The notes under the pieces were generated by a model, which did not search any database, was not told the origin of the DNA, and was given only the letters and a program-made list of their open reading frames with translations. A stretch of 64,000 bases of DNA from Aricia agestis (taxonomy: Eukaryota; Arthropoda; Insecta; Lepidoptera; Lycaenidae), in assembly GCF_905147365.1 (NCBI RefSeq), contig NC_056413.1, positions 3,116,501 to 3,180,500 on the forward strand, written 5' to 3'. Made by a program: the position numbers and the translations under genes. Below are positions 34,634-45,700 of this stretch, piece after piece; within the stretch, counting starts at the first letter, position 1; each line of letters opens with the position of its first letter.

Positions 34634-35863
34634 GCACAGCGTGTATATTATGAAAGTTCACACCATGCCGAAGTTACGCGGCCGAAGTTCGGCATGATTA
34701 CGTCAGCAATGCGCTACGCATACAATATAACGCGACGTAATTTCGGCATGGGGTGTCATCGGTAATTTAAAATACATTGCAGGCGTAATCATGCGGAACT
34801 TCAGCCGCGTTTTTTCGGCCTAGTGTGTTTAGACACTTAGATCTCTCATCTCTAAATTTCTCTGATCTCTCATTTCGTTTCTATCATATAACAGCGTGGA
34901 CCTGGACAAGATCACGATCCGCGCAAAGGTGAGGTTCCCGAAACTCCACTTCGACGGCCTCTACAACATCGACACGCAGATCCTAGTGGTGCCCATCAAG
35001 GGAGAAGGTGCTCTCACTGCTCATGCCAGTAAGTATCTATAAGTTGCGCACAAGATCTTTTGCTTTACAATTATCACAGGCGTTTCATTATTCAAATGTA
35101 TTTTGTAGGCAAGTGTGAGGCGGACGTGGTGATCAAGTCCAAGATCGACAACCGCAACGGCGCGGATTACTTGAGGTTCACCAAGGCCGACATCAGCGTC
35201 GCCGTGAAGGACTACATGATCAGACTCGATGGGCTCTTCAACGGAGACAAGGCTTTAGGTGGGCAAGCTATTACTTACAGTATTTATAAGTTTTAATAAA
35301 TTGTAAGTTAAAATTAGATAAAAGAGCTGACAGACAGACGTTCGCATTTAAATAATACCAGTATGGATAATACTTAATAGTTCTATATTATCTTTCTAAT
35401 AGATCTCTGTGAACTATAATTTAAATTTGTTTAACGACAGATCGCGTTTGCTATTCAGTAATCAAAGGGAAATCTCATATTATGACAATTCACAACCTTA
35501 CGTTATCAGAGAAGTTGATTCTTAGGCAGATGGCGTTGATTCCTAGGATAAGTCGCGGTCGAACCCATCCGACCGATCGCAGCTAACATTGAATTGAGAT
35601 AAGCCGGTCGCATGACGTAGCTTAGGTTCGTCAACTGCCTGATCAATTTCGTCGATGGTTTGTACCATCATACAAAAAATGACGAAATAACTTATCCTTC
35701 AATTCCAGGAGACGCCACCAACGAGGTGATTAACCAGAACAAACAAGACTTCCTGAAGGCAACCCTGCCCTACCTCGAGAAGACAGTCGCCAAGCTGGTC
35801 CTGGACTTGGCCAACAAAATCATGGAGTCCACCCCCTACTCCGAACTCCTGCCCGTACCCTAA
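23942..35863 (+). CDS. Takeout/JHBP-family protein, gene D
   Basis: Six exons: 23942-24008, 32975-33117, 33677-33771, 34895-35028, 35109-35258, 35709-35863 (247 codons plus TAA). Exon 1 encodes a signal peptide (MYQYHVLAVLLCAFSGYTSA). Exon 2 has the Cys pair (VCKRDQSTINACV) and RGIPELHVPSIEP. Exon 4 has VVPIKGEGALTAHA. Exon 5 is the longest of A-D (150 nt) and has one cysteine (SKCEAD) but lacks the second one found in A and C (FTKADI instead of FTSCDI). The C-terminus is TPYSELLPVP. The family role is extracellular transport of hydrophobic ligands; the ligand is unknown. Intron 1 is 8,966 bp and full of repeats, while intron 4 is only 80 bp. Coding exons are clearly richer in G+C than surroundings. 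Poly(A) signal AATAAA is at 36001-36006. Confidence 0.93.
25476..25529. other. Perfect 24-bp hairpin
   Basis: An arm starting TCATCAAATGTGGCC and its exact complement are separated by 6 nt (AGGATA). It ends a few bases before a SINE S1 head. Confidence 0.88.
25536..25863 (+). mobile_element. SINE-like element S1, copy 5
   Basis: ACGTGGGAGAGCCACGCTTC head, LINE-type tail with poly(A). Confidence 0.85.
26568..26745 (-). mobile_element. LINE 3'-tail fragment (TACCACCGGTTCGGGAA)
   Basis: AAATAAAATAAAATA tail, then CCTACCACCGGTTCGGGAAT and GAGAAGAACCGGCGTAAGAA. The same segment is at 41620-41735. Orientation inferred from the A/T-rich end. Confidence 0.5.
26869..27048 (+). mobile_element. Helitron-like element H1
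   Basis: GAAAGTGTGTCTGTAAT to GGGTCATCTAG followed by T. 5' end eroded. Confidence 0.65.
28506..28566. other. Perfect 29-bp hairpin, 3-nt loop
   Basis: An arm starting AACCCTACGAGATTTATC and its exact complement with loop ACA. No mismatch, so it is either very recent or maintained. Loop too small for a typical miRNA precursor. Confidence 0.9.
29385..30005 (-). repeat. Family-M repeat split by a LINE remnant
   Basis: GGTCGGAGCAGAGGGCGCTA at the left and TTTTGTTTACTGTCTATGCT at the right are the two ends of family M on the minus strand. The LINE piece at 29485-29948 sits between them. Confidence 0.6.
29485..29948 (+). mobile_element. Non-LTR retrotransposon, ORF2 C-terminal fragment
   Basis: An open frame from about 29489 to 29896 reads RIQRRAARIVDCHSVSNSLD, then LELRRDVASLCILYRLYHGE, then VRFSRNFLPRTVKLWNEL and FKKRAYSLLNG. 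This is the region after the reverse-transcriptase domain in Jockey/CR1-type LINEs. It is 5'-truncated, with an A-rich tail after CCCCCTTATTTAATA. Its last 120 nt match the 3' part of every S1 SINE here, so this LINE family is the likely source of their mobilising machinery. Not functional by itself. Confidence 0.8.
30829..31478. repeat. Dispersed repeat, family G (long subtype)
   Basis: CCGGCCAAGTGCGAGTTGGA through a 13-base G run at about 31112 and a GACAGACAGACA tract to GGGTTCCGTTTTTTG. Confidence 0.7.
31601..31743. mobile_element. Mariner-type MITE, internally deleted
   Basis: CAGGGTGTAACAAAAATAAG and its complement at the ends, TA flanks; only 143 bp. Confidence 0.85.
32438..32860 (+). 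repeat. 423-bp segment repeated at 54916-55336
   Basis: CTTAAGAGCTCACCTGACTC to GTATGTAGTCAAGTTAGGGT, differing from the other copy by few substitutions and small indels. No terminal repeats seen; class unknown. Confidence 0.85.
32877..32920. other. Perfect 18-bp hairpin, 8-nt loop
   Basis: ACGATACCATTGGACGAT and its complement; about 54 nt before exon 2 of gene D. Confidence 0.85.
33400..33628 (+). mobile_element. SINE-like element S1, copy 6 (no LINE tail)
   Basis: Head and pyrimidine tract present, but the sequence stops at CTCTTAAAA where the LINE-like part begins. Preceded by a TA microsatellite at about 33377. Intron 2 of gene D. Confidence 0.8.
33804..33980 (-). mobile_element. Helitron-like element H1 (3' truncated)
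   Basis: Plus strand AAAATTCGTTTATCACGCGG to TTTATAATATTAGTATGGGA. Intron 3 of gene D. Confidence 0.65.
34557..34830. repeat. CA microsatellite and GCCGAAGTT foldback repeat
   Basis: A CA/CG run at 34557-34638 is followed by ACCATGCCGAAGTTACG and inverted copies (GGCCGAAGTTCGGCATGATT; CGTAATTTCGGCATGG). Same family as 3270-3600. Intron 3 of gene D, ending about 65 nt before exon 4. Confidence 0.7.
35514..35646. mobile_element. Foldback MITE, TTGATTCCTAGGCAG family
   Basis: Ends TTGATTCTTAGGCAG and CGTCAACTGCCTGATCAA, with an internal duplicate of the left end. Intron 5 of gene D. Confidence 0.65.
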
Positions 35864-36517
35864 ACTAAGACTATTTATTATACCGTAGCTTTATATTATG
35901 TAAGTTATATTTTAATAAGCGTCCATTGCATTTACTCCACTAGAAGTTTTTGTTGGTTGGCTTAGCATGACGACACTAAAAAGGATAGACTCTTATCAAG
36001 AATAAAATGACTGACAGTCAATCTCTCACTATGTCTATTCTTCCGTAGAAAGAAACTTATTAGGTGGTCATGCTAAGCGTGATTCAAACTGGAGGTAAAG
36101 TACGACGCTTAACTTGTTTTTATGTGACGGATGTCTCAAGAATTAGATATTCGTTAGCAAATCTGTTTCTACTATAAGCTCAAGTGATATTATAATATAT
36201 TTATTTTTATATTAAACTGTTATTTGAACTTAAAAAAAATATAAATTTTAAAAATATTTCTTTGTTTTTTTTATTAAGTTCTTTTTTTTACGGTAAGTGC
36301 CTACGTAATGAATCTAAATTGATAATAATTATTTAGTAATTAAAAATAATATGTAAAAGTTGAGGCATGTTGCTACTTTCAGTCCATCGAAACATTTTGA
36401 ATAGGTCCTAATTACCGCAACAAAAAATTAGAACTTTTGTTGGTTCAAACGCTGCAATCGAACGGCCTTCTTGAAAGCTTAGCTCTACACTGAACCTAGA
36501 GAGGCCTAGATTACACC

Positions 36518-36729
36518 TACCGACGGGTTCGAAAAAGTTTTTAATGTTCCCGGGTCTGGATGTGTATTAAATATGTGTATGATATAATAAAAATCTTAAA
36601 TAAAGGTATAGTATAAAAGTATTAAATATATTTCCGTTGTCTGGTACCCGCAACACAAGTCCTTCAGGTATTTAGCACGGGGCCAGACTGACGTGGTGTG
36701 AAGCGTCCATAGATATTATTATATTATTA
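36518..36729 (+). mobile_element. tRNA-derived SINE T1, 5'-truncated
   Basis: Begins at the CGGGTTCG B-box remnant; body TGGATGTGTATTAAATATGT to GGTGTGAAGCGTCCATAGAT identical in order to the copy at 37428. Confidence 0.75.
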
Positions 36730-37427
36730 TTCAGTGCCGGTTTTAGCACTACCAGCGCCTTGGGCGAGAATATTTCGGCGCCCAGGGCATGACTGCTGAC
36801 AGTAGTGAAAAATTTGGCGCCCCTTTTATTTGACTTCAGCACCCCTTTTTATCCGGTGCCCTGGGCGGTCGCCAAGCGTTGCCTCCCCCTTCTAACGCCG
36901 CTACTGGGCCCATTAAATTGTCTGTTTGCACTTTCTCGTGACTCTACTCGGTGGGTATAACAGGGCCCATAGGCGCGTGCAAAAAAGAAAATTAAATAAT
37001 ATGTCGAGTACATAATATCTATTGGGCAATTCACCTTCGATCGGCGTTATTGAAAGCGCAACATTCAGGGTTCTTCGGATAAGAAAGTCAAGTTATAATA
37101 ATATGTCGACATTCAGGGGCCAAAATTGCCATACAATTATCGGTAGGTTCATGACCATCGTTATGTCTTATGGATCATAAAATTCCTATTATATAAAGAT
37201 GTTTAAGGGACAAAATCGACTGATAATAATAATTATTCAACTGTGATGGTTAGATATTTGCACTTTAATTTGTTTAAACAGTAAACACGCAAGATTTTGA
37301 TTGTCTTGTTTTTCAATACAAAATAAAAAAAAATCAGCACCTAGTTAAAGTACCAATTACTTCAAAAATTTAACTCTAACTAAAAATCATATTTACCTTT
37401 TTTACAGCTTTCGCATAGACCATAGAT

Positions 37428-37706
37428 TGACGACCTCTGTGGCTCAGTGGGTGGGCTGTCGGTAGCTCAAGCCGGGGGTCGCGGGTTCGAATCCCGCCGA
37501 CGCGACGGAACAAAAGTTTTCAAAGTTCCTGGGTCATGGATGTGTATTAAATATGTGTATCATATAATAAAAATCTTAAATATATGTATAGTATAATAGT
37601 ATTAAATATATTTCCGTTGTCTGGTACCCGCAACACAAGTCCTTCAGGTACTTACCGCGGGGCCAGACTGACGTGGTGTGAAGCGTCCATAGATAGATAT
37701 TATTAT
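37428..37706 (+). mobile_element. tRNA-derived SINE T1, full copy
   Basis: tRNA-like head with A box TGGCTCAGTGGG (37440-37451) and B box GGTTCGAATCC (37484-37494), then a body and a short ATATTATTAT tail. The acceptor ends do not pair, so it is a SINE and not a tRNA gene. Confidence 0.8.
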
Positions 37707-37822
37707 AGACCGTTAGTTAGGTATAGGCCATAGTCCAATTAATATAATAGTGCTATAATTTTACATATTCTCTCAATAGCAGCAATGGGTATTCTGTAGG
37801 CAACAAAGTAATAATAATAATA

Positions 37823-38166
37823 GCTCCCACACCGGTTTCGGTGACGGTGGCCGGTTTCACAGACACCAGGCCAGCTACGCAGGAGTAATTTTATAGTGCT
37901 TGTGCGCAGTACACAAGAACACTCTCTATTCCTTTACTCTCATAACCCAGTGGGACGGCAGACCGACACGAACGGCGAGAGATTAGGCGCAGGAGCGACT
38001 TTTTACATACCCATTCGACGCATGGATCATCTTACTTGTCAGACAATCAGGTGATCAGTCTGCATTGTCCTAACCAAACTTGGAAAAAACATGTTTCCAA
38101 CGCGGGAATCGAACCCACGACCTCCGAGTCAAGAGCCGCGCTCTGTATCACTAGACCACGGAGGCA
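37823..38166 (-). mobile_element. tRNA-derived SINE T2, copy 1
   Basis: On the minus strand: GCCTCCGTGGTCTAGTGATA, B box GGTTCGATTCC (38104-38114), then a body ending near CCGAAACCGGTGTGGGAG. Confidence 0.8.
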
Positions 38167-38394
38167 ACAAAGTATACACACACTGAAGGTGAAACAGTAT
38201 GATAATAGGGTTGAACGCTCTGCTTTCCAAACCTTGGCGGCTTCCTAATTACTGATAATCGGTTCCTCTGCAGCATCCTCGCGCGGTTCCTGCACCTGCT
38301 GCCGGTTGGGTAACTTCGCGATTCGCCATTCCTATAATATATTACTTGCAATTATTCCTGAAGGAAAGCCTTGAAACAATCTGTAATTACATAA

Positions 38395-38611
38395 CATGGG
38401 CGCCGGCAGAAATAATTTCCAAGGGGTGCAGATTTTAGTTTTCTTTCTTTTCTTTTTACGAACAATAGTGACTGTCTATTTACGTCAGCAAAATACATTT
38501 AGTGCCGAAATATTACGAACTGTCTTTGTACTTTTTATGTCAATAATTCCGGTTGATCCCGAGATTCCCAAGGGATGCACCGGCACCCCCCCCCCCTGCC
38601 GGCGCCCATGA
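38395..38611. mobile_element. Foldback element with ATGGGCGCCGGCAG ends
   Basis: Left ATGGGCGCCGGCAG, right CTGCCGGCGCCCAT; about 217 bp. Confidence 0.7.
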
Positions 38612-39554
38612 TTACTAATTGTGTTAAATATGTTAATCAGTGGCAGTAAGCATGGTAGTAAATAAAGTAAATTTAGGTGATGGGTGGTCCCTGGGGGACC
38701 GCGAAGCTTTTGCAGGGGTATCGCCAGAGGTTGACAAAGTATTTCAATAAAAAATAGGGATTAAGAAGATTTAAAATGTACCTTTATTAAGTAGGAGATT
38801 TAAAAAAAAAAGTAAGTTTATATTCATTAACATACATGATACAAACAAGCAAACAGTAATTATTGGTCGTGAAATATTTTTCATACCAGGAGTCGCAACT
38901 CGCATAATGAAAAAAGCTGTAAAGCACTTTACTAGACTTTCCTGAAAGTGTTATTTTGTAGTATATTGTATATACATTACTAGATGTTGGACATGTTAAG
39001 ACTTAAGATATATATTTGATTTTGAAGTGGATTTTAAGTAGAAATATAATTGACCAATTTCCTGAACCCTCCCCCCATGTTGGTTTGCCTCAGTAGTGTG
39101 TTTGTTGGTCTTTTCAAAGCTTACCTTTAAGGTTACAAGAAACAATATTCTAATAACTGAACTATGAACTTAAAAATGAATTAAATTGCCTATGCTGGAC
39201 ACCGTATTTTACTACGCGCTACATCCATATAAAAACATGCCATTACAAAAACCTAACCGGAATTTTGAACGAAAGCTTTTCCGTTTTTCCAAGGGGATTT
39301 GAATTCCGAACGTTCCGTTTCCTCCGGCGAGCGGCGTGAGGCAACCAGTTCAAGGAGAGCTGGTGTTGCCAACATGAAATAAGATCTTAGATGGCCACTT
39401 ACGTAACCGTAGGACATACGCTCAATTATTTTTGTAAACACGAGTGTCCTTTACTACAAATGAAGACGTAAGTTGAAGAAAACAATAAATGACAGTAAAA
39501 AATTGCCGTTTTTGCACAAATAAAGGCTTCAGCGCCAGAAAATGATTTGAAATA

Positions 39555-40416
39555 AAAAATTGGCCAAGTGCGAGTTGGTTCTGTACCGTATAAGAGCAAA
39601 AATGGGCCAGATATTGTGTTTTTGTATCGGGGCCCCTCTGAATTATTTTTAGAATTATATTTTATTCTAATACTAGCTTTTACCCGCAGCTTCGCTCGCG
39701 TTAAAACGTATTATTATAATATTATAGCTGTTGCCCGCGACTTTGTCCGCATTAACATAACGGAAATGGATAATTTTGAAATGGATTAATTTGCCGATGG
39801 AAAAGTCCCCTGCATATTGATCAAAGGTCACTCGTAAACTGTATATTTAGCTAAGGTTGGAATAAATTGACTTTTAAATAATAACTATATTCCTACAAAG
39901 GAGAATTAAAACTTAACACTAACGACGCTAAACCATTTTGATGTAAGCAACAATCCCAGGAGGTTGAGTTTGGGAGGGCGCAGCCAAGTACGGGCCGAGG
40001 GCAAAGTCCCCCGCATATAAATGAAATGACACTCGAAAACCGTAAATACACACTTTCGCATTTATAATATTAGTATGGATAATTATTAATAATTTAGGTA
40101 CACATTTATAATTAAGGCCTACCTGTTGCCATTACTATCTAATATAGAGCAAAAAATTTTAAAAAAAATCACGTTTGTTTTGGCAGCGCCCCTGAAATAT
40201 TAATTTAATTTTGGGATTTGAAGTTATAGCAGCAACAGATATACATAATTTGTGAAAATTTCAGAAGTCTCGCTATAGCGGTTCTTGAGATACAGCCTGG
40301 AGAAAGGCAGACGGACGGACGGACGGACGGACAGACAGCTCGAACAGGCGGACAGACATAAAAGTCTCAGTAATAGGATCTCTATTTTACCCTTTAGGTA
40401 CGGAACCCTAAAAATT
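39555..40416. repeat. Family-G repeat split by Helitron H2
   Basis: TTGGCCAAGTGCGAGTTGG at the left, TTTAGGTACGGAACCCTAAA at the right; interrupted by the element at 39673-40079. Confidence 0.7.
39673..40079 (-). mobile_element. Helitron-like element H2
   Basis: Minus strand TCCATACTAATATTATAAAT to CGGGTAAAAGCTAG, between A (39672) and T (40080). A second H2-like 3' end (AGCTGTTGCCCGCGACTTTG) is inside, at about 39726. Confidence 0.75.
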
Positions 40417-41069
40417 GTGTATTCTAATTTTTATGTGTCACCAGATATGAAGTAGATAAGTTACAAGGATTGATCAAAATATAAGGAAAAAATTAAACAA
40501 TGTCCGTATGTTACAAAATGTTAGTTATCGTGTTCTTCAATCCACGTCGCGTCGTCATGAATGAGACATTGACCCGTTTTGCTGAGCTAATAGTGCGAAG
40601 GATCTCTGTTTCTGGGTGCACCAAAAATGCTGCGAACTCGATCGAAGCCCTAAACTTTTAAAATTCTTACTCATGTTATCATTACACTAACACAATTTAA
40701 AATTTGTCGCAGAGTATATGTCGTAGCCAACTGGTTAAAATAGCCGTTCAATCAAACAGCTAGCCCTTTGACTGAACGACGCCGGGCGCACGCTTAACGC
40801 AGCGAACGCCCTATGACTTCATTAGTTGATCTATGCTAGTTACGATGAATTTTGCAACAGCAGCAGCCCAGTAGAGGAGCACTATCGTCTTCTACTGAGC
40901 ACAAACTTTCTTTCTAGACCCAGGACTAACGTTCTACATGCCCACGTATTTAAATCATTTTTCAAGTTATCAGCCTACATTTACTGACCACTCTTGGAGA
41001 GAGGAAACTCTGCCACAAATTATCAAGTAACTTTATTATTAAGTAGCCTGCCACTCTTTTTTTGATTAT

Positions 41070-41177
41070 GGGCCTGTTTCACCACTTCTTTATAAGTGCC
41101 GAATAGGCTATCAACCACTTGACAGTTAAAGTATGGGCAATCTGTCAAAAAAGTGGTGAAACTCCTGTTTCAGGGCC
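41070..41177. mobile_element. Foldback MITE, GGGCCTGTTTCACC family
   Basis: GGGCCTGTTTCACCACTT and, inverted, AAGTGGTGAAACTCCTG. Related copies at 46049, 47074 and 56752. Confidence 0.7.
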
Positions 41178-41240
41178 TCCTAAGACTATTTTAAACGAAT
41201 TTATAAGATTGAGACATAGATATTATAGACTCTACCAGTT

Positions 41241-41590
41241 TTTTTTTAATGAAATAAGGGGGTAAACGAGTAAACGGGTCACCTGATAGAAAGCAACTTC
41301 CGTCGCCCATGGACACTCGCAGCATCAGGAGAGCTGCAGGTGCGTTGCCGGCCTTTTAAGAGGGAATAGGGTAATAGGGTAGGGTAGGGAAGGGAAGGGA
41401 TAGGGGAGGGTAGGGAAGGGAAGGGAATAGGGGAGGGTAGGGAAGGGAATAGGGTAGGGGATCGGGCGTCCGGTAAACTCACTCACTCGACGAAACACAG
41501 CGCAAGCGCTGTTTCACGCCGGTAGTCTGTGAGAACGTGGTATTTCTCCGGTCGAGCCGGCCCATTCGTGCCAAAGCATGGCTCTCCCAC
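41241..41590 (-). mobile_element. SINE-like element S1, copy 7
   Basis: Poly(T) then AATGAAATAAGGGGGTAAAC to GGCTCTCCCAC. Confidence 0.85.
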
Positions 41591-41789
41591 CAGTTGGCGT
41601 CTTCGTAAATAAATAAAAATAAATAAAAAATGTTTTATTTCTGAGTAAATTTGAATCAAATTTTTTCAGAATGTCTACCTGATGCCTACCACCGGTTCGG
41701 GAACTACCCCGGCGAGAAGAACCGGCGTAAGAATAAGGAAGTGAAGACACTCTGTATTTTTTTATTAATATTATATAAGTACGATTTTT

Positions 41790-41997
41790 TTTTTATCATT
41801 GGGCAAACGAGTAAGCGGCCGGTCACTCGATGGAAAGCCATTACCGTCGCCCATGGACACTCGCAACATCAGAAGAGTTGCACCTGCGTGTTTATTCCGG
41901 CCTTTTAAGAGAAAATACGCTCTCTTCTTTAAGGTTTGCAGGTCGAATAGGTCCAGAAATTGTGATAGACACAGTTCGATCCAGAATATAGTAAGAT
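41790..41997 (-). mobile_element. LINE 3'-end remnant, second copy
   Basis: The minus-strand frame has FLDLFDLQTLKKRAYFLLKG, the same end as the LINE at 29485, with later frame breaks. It directly abuts SINE T2. Confidence 0.65.
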
Positions 41998-42002
41998 AAT
42001 TT

Positions 42003-42358
42003 ATAACTCCCACACCGGTTTCGGCGACAGTGGCCGGCTTCATTGAAAACAGGCCAGTTACGCAGGAGTAATTTTTGCTGTGCCCAAGTGTGTGAGAAGT
42101 ACACAAGAGCACTCTCTATTCCTTTTACTCTCACAACCCAGTGGGATGGACGACCGACACGACTGGCGAGGGATCAGGCGCAGGGCCGACTTTTTACATG
42201 CCATCCGACGTATGGAATATGGATCATTTTACTTGTCAGACAATCAGATGATCAGCCTGTATTGTTCTAACTAAACTTGGAAATAACTGTTTTCAACGCG
42301 GGAATCGAACCCACGACCTCCGAGTCAAGAACCAAGCTCGCTCTGAGCCACGGAGGCG
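42003..42358 (-). mobile_element. tRNA-derived SINE T2, copy 2
   Basis: Same head and body as 37823-38166; B box as GGAATCGAACC on the plus strand near 42300. Confidence 0.8.
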
Positions 42359-42726
42359 TAAGAGAATACAAGGATTGGTTGTTGAAGCCTTTTGTGATGA
42401 TGAGGGAAAATATAGACCATGACTCTGATATATAAATCGTACTGCACTTACACCGTACCGATCACGTGCAGTACATTAATTATACATCAGCACTTGCGGT
42501 TATTATTGAACAGATTGCATTAGGTCGGAAATTAGGAAATACTAGTCACGTTTTTGACAAGAATCCGAGTCTGGATGGCTTCTGTCTCCGTCTGGTGTAC
42601 GGGGAGCGAGCGGGATGGGTGTCTACGAGGTTGGATCCCGAAGACATTCACATGTGTCCTTAGCGGCGTGCTTGGGAGTGCAGTGCCGGTCGAGACGCGG
42701 CCGGAGCGGTGTGCTGGTTGTGCAAA

Positions 42727-45700
42727 ATGTTGTCCGTCACCGCGGTGTTGCTTGTGCTCCACTTCGTAGCTGCTGAAATACGTGAGTTAATCCATAAGAG
42801 ATTAGATGTTAGAAGATTAACCGTCGCACTCAGAGTAGAACATTAATTACTTAAATGTAATTATTTCAAGATTTTGACATAAGCCTGCCATTTTGACATA
42901 ATTTAATGAAGAGTATGCCAGATAAATAATTTGCTGAAATTATCTGTCATACTCTTCATTAAATTGAAGTTTAATCATGATTAAATGTGTCTGAGAACGG
43001 CGGTTAGAATAACAAAATTGCATCTTAAAAATGCATCTTTTGAGATAAAGCAGTCTTTTTTAGCAACCGCCAGATTTAGAGTTCATGATTTATTTTAGGG
43101 CGTTTTAGAAAATTCCCTTTGCGATGATATTAGTCTTTATTAAGTAATTATAATATTTAGTTGCATTGTCTAAATTCTTGCGTCGTGCCTATTTTCACCA
43201 GCTGATTAAGGGTAATAATTTAGTATCACGAAACTATAAGTAAGATACCTATAAGACTCGTGTAATGTGTATATATGACTGAGATTCAGAGGCCCCGAAA
43301 TTTTTAATTTTGTAAAGAAAGTGAATTAATTGTATGTGTAACCCTTGAAAAACTTAAAAAATGTTAACTATAATAATAATAATCGATGTAATATCAGAGA
43401 AGTTGATTCCTAGGCAGATAGGGGACCTACGTAGTTTGGTCGCGTTACGTCAAACCCAGCAGACCGATCACAGCTAACCAATGAATTGACATAAGCCGAC
43501 CAAATGACGTAGGTCCGTCAACTGAATAGGAATCAAAATGATGGTACATGAATATCCATTGCATTCTATTTTCTATGCCTATGAACCTTAAATGGGCCAA
43601 AAAACATGGTTCTTAAGTGATCCAAGTCATTGACCGGACTGCTCTACTATATCGGTGTTTGGTACCATAGAGGTTTTTCTGGTTTTTCTGCTTGACTATA
43701 ATATATTTTATCCGTCTTTATAATTAAGTACCGTTTATAACCACAACAATAACCCAGATTCTTCTGTGTCTCATCTCAAGAATCTAGACTTGCGCTCTTC
43801 ATTGTCCATAAACTTTATCCAAGAAACCATATTAAGTATGTCATTATCGTTGCTTTAAAAGTTATGTCAAATACTATGATTTTTTACGAGCTTGGTGAAT
43901 TTTATAGATTGTCTTTTGTGATTTGATTAGTACAATTTCACAAAACTTAGTTGGATATGTATAGTAGCTGCGAGCATCAGAGAAGAATCTCTTGGACTCT
44001 TAATGGATTTTGCTTGACGATAATATGTCGGTACTTATTTCCATACCAGTGAATGAGACTGCAATTATTGCTTATAATAATAGCATAACGACATCACATT
44101 AAAGTAATTATACGGACTATGTAGTGATATAATAATTATCGTATAATATGTTAACATTAAATCATATAAAATTGAAGCAATTTTCATATAACAATTTAAT
44201 AACATGATGTCCGTCAGTTGCCGTATAAAATAATGGTTCCGGATATATTAAACAATCATATGAGATCCTTTCAAGTATCTTGAAATTGTCCTTATTAAAA
44301 CAAGGCTTCCTAATGTGTTATTATTAATTAATAATTAGTAATTACACAAATACTTTAAATAGCATTCAGTTAATAATCATTATTGTCACATTGAACATAC
44401 CTTCTTTATGATTCAGCAATGATATTTCGTAAGAAAATAGTTTTAAATTAAATGTCCATTACTCGAATTACATGAGGTAATACAAATAATAGTAAATACT
44501 AGTGGGTCATCATTACCACAGCGTGTCAAAACACCATAAGCGTCCCGGTGTCGTGACACATCTTGCGCAGGCGCAGTTGCTAAACCGTCCTCAACCTTCG
44601 ACGCCAGATCAAATATGCCGCTAGCACTAGTGCCACCAAGTTACCAACTCGTCAAAATATATTATGTTAAGGAGATGCAGATCACTTTTAACACATTCCA
44701 TTTTTAGGGTTCCGTACCCAAAGGGTGAAAACGGAATCCTATTCATGAGACTTCGATGTCTGTCAGTCCGCCTGTCTGTCTCCAGGCTGTATCTCAAGAA
44801 CCGCTATAGCTAGATTTCTGAAATTTTCACAGATTGTGTATATCTGTTGCCGCTATAATTACAAATACTAAAAACAAAATAAAACTAATATTTAAGGGGG
44901 GCTCCCATACAACTAACGTGATTTTTTTGCTATTTTTTGCTCGATATCAATAACTGCAACACATAGGCACTTGAAATATTCACGAAATACTCAGTTTTAT
45001 TATTTTGTACTTTAATAATAAATAAGAAAATTTAAATTAATGAAGTAATTAAGGGAGGCTTCCATACAAAAAAACACAATTTTCAGCCTATTTTTGTTCG
45101 ATTGAGGTACGGAACCCTTGGTGCGCAAGTTTAATTTGCACTTTGCACGTTGTCATAAATATTGGGTGTCAATCAGAAGTGGATAAAAATAAAAAATGAC
45201 TGTGTTCTGTATCCTATGATGAAGTAATAATATTTTTGATGAGAGAACATACCCTAGTTTATTGTCTTCCTTTGTCCTTTTCGTATACAAGTGTACTTAC
45301 TCAGTTCAAATACAATGAATTTTAGCAAAATAATTAGATTCGACCAAATTAATATTATGCAATTTAAATATTTTACCACGCATATTTTTGATTTGTATGG
45401 GCAAGCGCCCGCGCCTAGTAATTTCTCCATACAAAAATGAAAAAAAAGTTACTCTTTCAGCGCTACTACTTTCACAGTGAACACTCTACAAGGAACACGT
45501 ACACAGTACACACCCTACAGTATTATCACTTATTTTTGTTACACCCTGTATATTGTCATTTCGGGTCCTCATGTTACCTTCGATCCAAAGTACTCTTGAA
45601 TGACGCTGTAAGCCGAGATCTTGTGTCCTAAAATTATCTAATAAACTGATGGCGTTGGCTTATGTACTAAATCAAGTTACAAGTTCCCGCTTTACGCAAA

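Larger units (their letters stand above)
35870..42540. other. Spacer between genes D and E
   Basis: No gene seen in 6.7 kb. Holds tRNA-type SINEs (36518, 37428, 37823, 42003), a family-G repeat with a Helitron (39555), a foldback at 38395, SINE S1 at 41241 and LINE scraps near 41620-41997. Stretches 38620-39550 and 40420-41060 have no recognised element. Confidence 0.7.

Noticed and set aside
34494..34765. His-Thr repeat frames
   Set aside because: Translation of the CA microsatellite.
37428..37506. tRNA gene on the plus strand
   Set aside because: A and B boxes are present but the acceptor stem does not pair and a SINE body and second copy follow.
38099..38165. tRNA gene on the minus strand
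   Set aside because: tRNA-like head is followed by the same body as 42003-42358, so it is a SINE.
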